Below are positions 5,074 to 6,603 of a stretch of 6,603 nt of DNA, piece by piece. Both the position numbers and the translations under genes were made by a program. This DNA is from Methanosarcinaceae archaeon. GTDB lineage: Archaea > Halobacteriota > Methanosarcinia > Methanosarcinales > Methanosarcinaceae. Below the pieces are notes generated by a model that did not search any database, was not told where the DNA came from, and saw only the letters and a program-made list of their open reading frames with translations. How positions within the stretch are numbered: position 1 is the first letter of the stretch; every line of letters begins with the position of its first letter. The stretch covers positions 1-6,603 of the forward strand of contig DQIO01000189.1 in NCBI GenBank assembly GCA_020793555.1, given 5' to 3'.

Positions 5074-5082
5074 ATTTAAACC

Positions 5083-6201
5083 ATGAAATTACTGGCAATA
5101 GATATTGGTAAAGGAACGCAGGATATTTTATTATATGACACACAAAAAGAGGTTGAGAACAGCCTGATAATGATAATGCCGTCACCAACTGCGATTATTG
5201 CAGATAGGATACGTAAGGCGACCGATGATAACAGGGGTATTGTGCTAACAGGCGATGTGATGGGGGGCGGTCCCTGTGTTCGCGCGGTAAAAGAACATAT
5301 TGGCAAAGGTTTGTCAGTATATGCAACAGAAAATGCAGCGTTGACCATCAATGACAATCTTGGGCGGGTACGTTCAATTGGTGTTAAGATCGTTGATGAA
5401 CAGGAAATCGATTCCTTGCCGGATGATGTTTTACATATATTGTTGCAGGATATTGACACTGATGCTATTTTTGGTGCACTTTTGCACTTTGGTGTGGATG
5501 TAGGAGTGGAGACAGATGAGCAAATAAAATTCGCTGTTGCACTTCAGGATCACGGTGAATCGCCCGATATTAGCAATCGTGTTTTTAGGTTTGATCATTT
5601 TAAGGAGCTGATCAAAAAAGGCGGCAATCCTGAACTTTTTACGTATAGTGGTAATAAGATCCCAAAATATTTAACGCGTATAAAGGCTGCACATAATAGA
5701 CTTGTCAAAAGTGGTCTTGTTGATGAGTTTGATGGATCTTTGTTTATGGATACCGGGCCTGCTGCGATCTTTGGTGCACTTTTAGACAATAAGGCAGAGC
5801 AGCCGTCAATTGTTGTAAATATTGGGAATGGTCACACTCTTGGTGCACTTGTTGTCGATGGTCGAGTGAAGGCATTGTTTGAGCATCACACTTCAAGAAT
5901 GGATGCCGGAAAATTGCAGGACTATATTTTGAGACTTGCGATGGGCACACTCACATTTGATGAGGTCTTCAATGATGGTGGGCATGGGTGCTATATTGGC
6001 GATGTGGTTGGGTTTGATGCAATACGATCTGTTATGGTGACCGGACCAAAACGTGGGGTTTTGCAAAACAGCAATGAACTGCAGAGAAATACAGAGCTGT
6101 GGGAAAAGTTACATTTTGCGGCACCGTTTGGAAATATGATGCTTTCAGGATGTTTCGGATTATTGTCTACATCTTTGGAAAAGTCAGTTACCAATCCATA
6201 A
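5083..6201 (+). CDS. DUF1786 (COG4012) protein, putative ASKHA-fold phosphotransferase-like
   Basis: This 372-residue protein matches the archaeal DUF1786 family, often named in databases after pyruvate formate-lyase activating enzyme. I see no radical-SAM CxxxCxxC motif, so that name gives no functional guide. It shows features of actin/sugar-kinase/Hsp70 (ASKHA) ATPases: a phosphate-1-like start LAIDIGKGTQDILLYD (4-19), a phosphate-2-like IVVNIGNGHTLGALVVDG (243-260), and a late VTGPKRG (319-325) where the adenosine loop would fall. Other conserved-looking blocks are GDVMGGGPC (57-65), MDTGPAAIFGALLD (222-235), HHTSRMDAGKL (268-278) and the C-terminal glycine-rich AAPFGNMMLSGCFG (346-359). 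Length is normal for the family, with no signal peptide. It is divergent from moaB, and a T8 terminator follows. The true reaction is unknown. Confidence 0.75.
   Translation: MKLLAIDIGKGTQDILLYDTQKEVENSLIMIMPSPTAIIADRIRKATDDNRGIVLTGDVMGGGPCVRAVKEHIGKGLSVYATENAALTINDNLGRVRSIGVKIVDEQEIDSLPDDVLHILLQDIDTDAIFGALLHFGVDVGVETDEQIKFAVALQDHGESPDISNRVFRFDHFKELIKKGGNPELFTYSGNKIPKYLTRIKAAHNRLVKSGLVDEFDGSLFMDTGPAAIFGALLDNKAEQPSIVVNIGNGHTLGALVVDGRVKALFEHHTSRMDAGKLQDYILRLAMGTLTFDEVFNDGGHGCYIGDVVGFDAIRSVMVTGPKRGVLQNSNELQRNTELWEKLHFAAPFGNMMLSGCFGLLSTSLEKSVTNP
5471..5850 (+). repeat. Three identical 11-base repeats inside the DUF1786 gene
   Basis: TTGGTGCACTT occurs at 5471-5481, 5771-5781 and 5840-5850, all in the same reading frame and encoding G-A-L in IFGALLH, IFGALLD and LGALVV. 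The first two lie exactly 100 codons apart and are each preceded by Asp-Thr and Ala-Ile-Phe. This may reflect an internal duplication of a structural element or a shared codon preference. Confidence 0.4.
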
Positions 6202-6234
6202 GTTTACTATTTACTTTCAATTCATTCAATATCC

Positions 6235-6255
6235 ATACCCTATTTTTTTTGGTAT
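6235..6255 (+). terminator. T8 terminator after the DUF1786 gene
   Basis: About 40 bases after the stop codon there are eight consecutive T residues (6243-6250), flanked by a 5-bp inverted repeat (ATACC 6235-6239, GGTAT 6251-6255). Oligo-T of this length is a good archaeal terminator. Confidence 0.55.
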
Positions 6256-6320
6256 TTATCCCAAATTTTAGAATCGTAGGAAACGTGCCACTTTTTCTGT
6301 GAACATACATCAAGAATGAA

Positions 6321-6601
6321 TTATATGGGGGATGAACATTGGAATTTGATGTAAATTAATATGCAAAAAATAAATTTTGCTCTAACGAAAATTGCAATAA
6401 CTATGGCAAGAGAGACACAGACAACATAGTCAAATTCGGGCACGATAGAAATAGCCAGTATCTCCGGACAATGTATCCACATGAGATAGGCACCCCTAAC
6501 CCCTGCATAGAAATTTGAGAAAATGTGGACATACTATCGATGGCTCCCTAGTGTCGAGTCAACCATACAATATCGCTAGATATATGATCTGACACTGTTC
6601 C
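6321..6601 (-). pseudogene. Possible decayed surface-protein gene with PEF-CTERM-like tail
   Basis: The 400 bases right of the DUF1786 gene hold no intact gene. On the minus strand a frame open from 6533 to a stop at 6321 (70 codons, no convincing start) encodes VPEF (6432-6443), then about 17 mostly hydrophobic residues, then RAK (6375-6383). That order matches the PEF-CTERM sorting tails of Methanosarcinales surface proteins: Pro-Glu-Phe, membrane segment, basic end. The frame continues about 13 residues beyond the basic end, longer than usual. In another minus frame at the window edge, 6548-6601 reads SDHISSDIVWL, resembling the starts of secreted repeat proteins. The two pieces are separated by stops and a frame change, so this would be a remnant. 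Both matches are short and may be chance. Confidence 0.28.
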
Positions 6602-6603
6602 AT

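Noticed and set aside
5076..5459. Minus-strand open frame of 127 codons opposite the DUF1786 gene
   Set aside because: It lies wholly opposite the strong DUF1786 frame, its Ser/Thr/Ile-rich translation resembles no family, and its start would overlap the divergent promoter.
6361..6429. Plus-strand 22-codon frame in the right intergenic region (starts MQKINFALTK)
   Set aside because: No ribosome binding site, very short and no resemblance; the opposite strand offers a better explanation.
6202..6603. Search for tRNA, C/D box RNA or CRISPR repeats in the right intergenic region
   Set aside because: I found no cloverleaf-like arms, no CCA-type ends, no paired C/D boxes and no regularly spaced repeats.

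Overview
The window reads as a Methanosarcinales-type methanogenic archaeon (Methanosarcinaceae such as Methanolobus, Methanococcoides or Methanosarcina relatives; genus not resolved). This rests on the archaeal gene set (CDIN1/TPD nuclease, DUF1786, RAD55/KaiC-like ATPases, COG2229-type GTPase, archaeal Roadblock protein), AT-rich intergenic regions with TATA-like boxes, and oligo-T terminators. Coding sequence is moderately AT-rich. The leftmost ~95 bases are clearly more GC-rich than the rest.

Layout. Bases 1-203 hold a GC-rich left edge of unknown identity and the terminator of the first operon. Two consecutive minus-strand transcription units follow. Reading in the direction of transcription, the first (4261 to 2011) encodes a RAD55/KaiC-like ATPase, a fusion of a degenerate KaiC-like domain with a Ras-like GTPase, and a Roadblock/LC7 protein. 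These are packed with a GTGA overlap and a 2-base gap, and the unit ends in a hairpin plus T6. The second (1907 to 204) encodes a YhbY/CRM RNA-binding protein, an endonuclease III-like HhH-GPD glycosylase lacking the lyase lysine, and a CDIN1-type TPD nuclease homologue. It ends in T7. Further right, a MoaB/Mog molybdopterin protein (minus) and a DUF1786 protein (plus) diverge from a 48-base intergenic region. The right-hand 400 bases contain the DUF1786 terminator and, on the minus strand, what looks like a decayed PEF-CTERM-style cell-surface anchor.

How the genes may work together. The most interesting part is the ATPase / pseudo-ATPase-GTPase / Roadblock cassette. It combines a Ras-like switch with a Roadblock protein, a pairing known from MglA/MglB and Rag/Ragulator, and tethers the GTPase to a RecA-fold domain that has lost its P-loop lysine. 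A second RecA-fold protein encoded just upstream keeps that lysine. This suggests a small nucleotide-driven signalling or positioning module whose output is unknown. The YhbY-glycosylase-TPD operon suggests a link between nucleic-acid repair and RNA/ribosome biology. MoaB fits the pterin-cofactor needs of methanogenesis (formylmethanofuran dehydrogenase), and DUF1786 looks like an uncharacterised ASKHA-fold protein.
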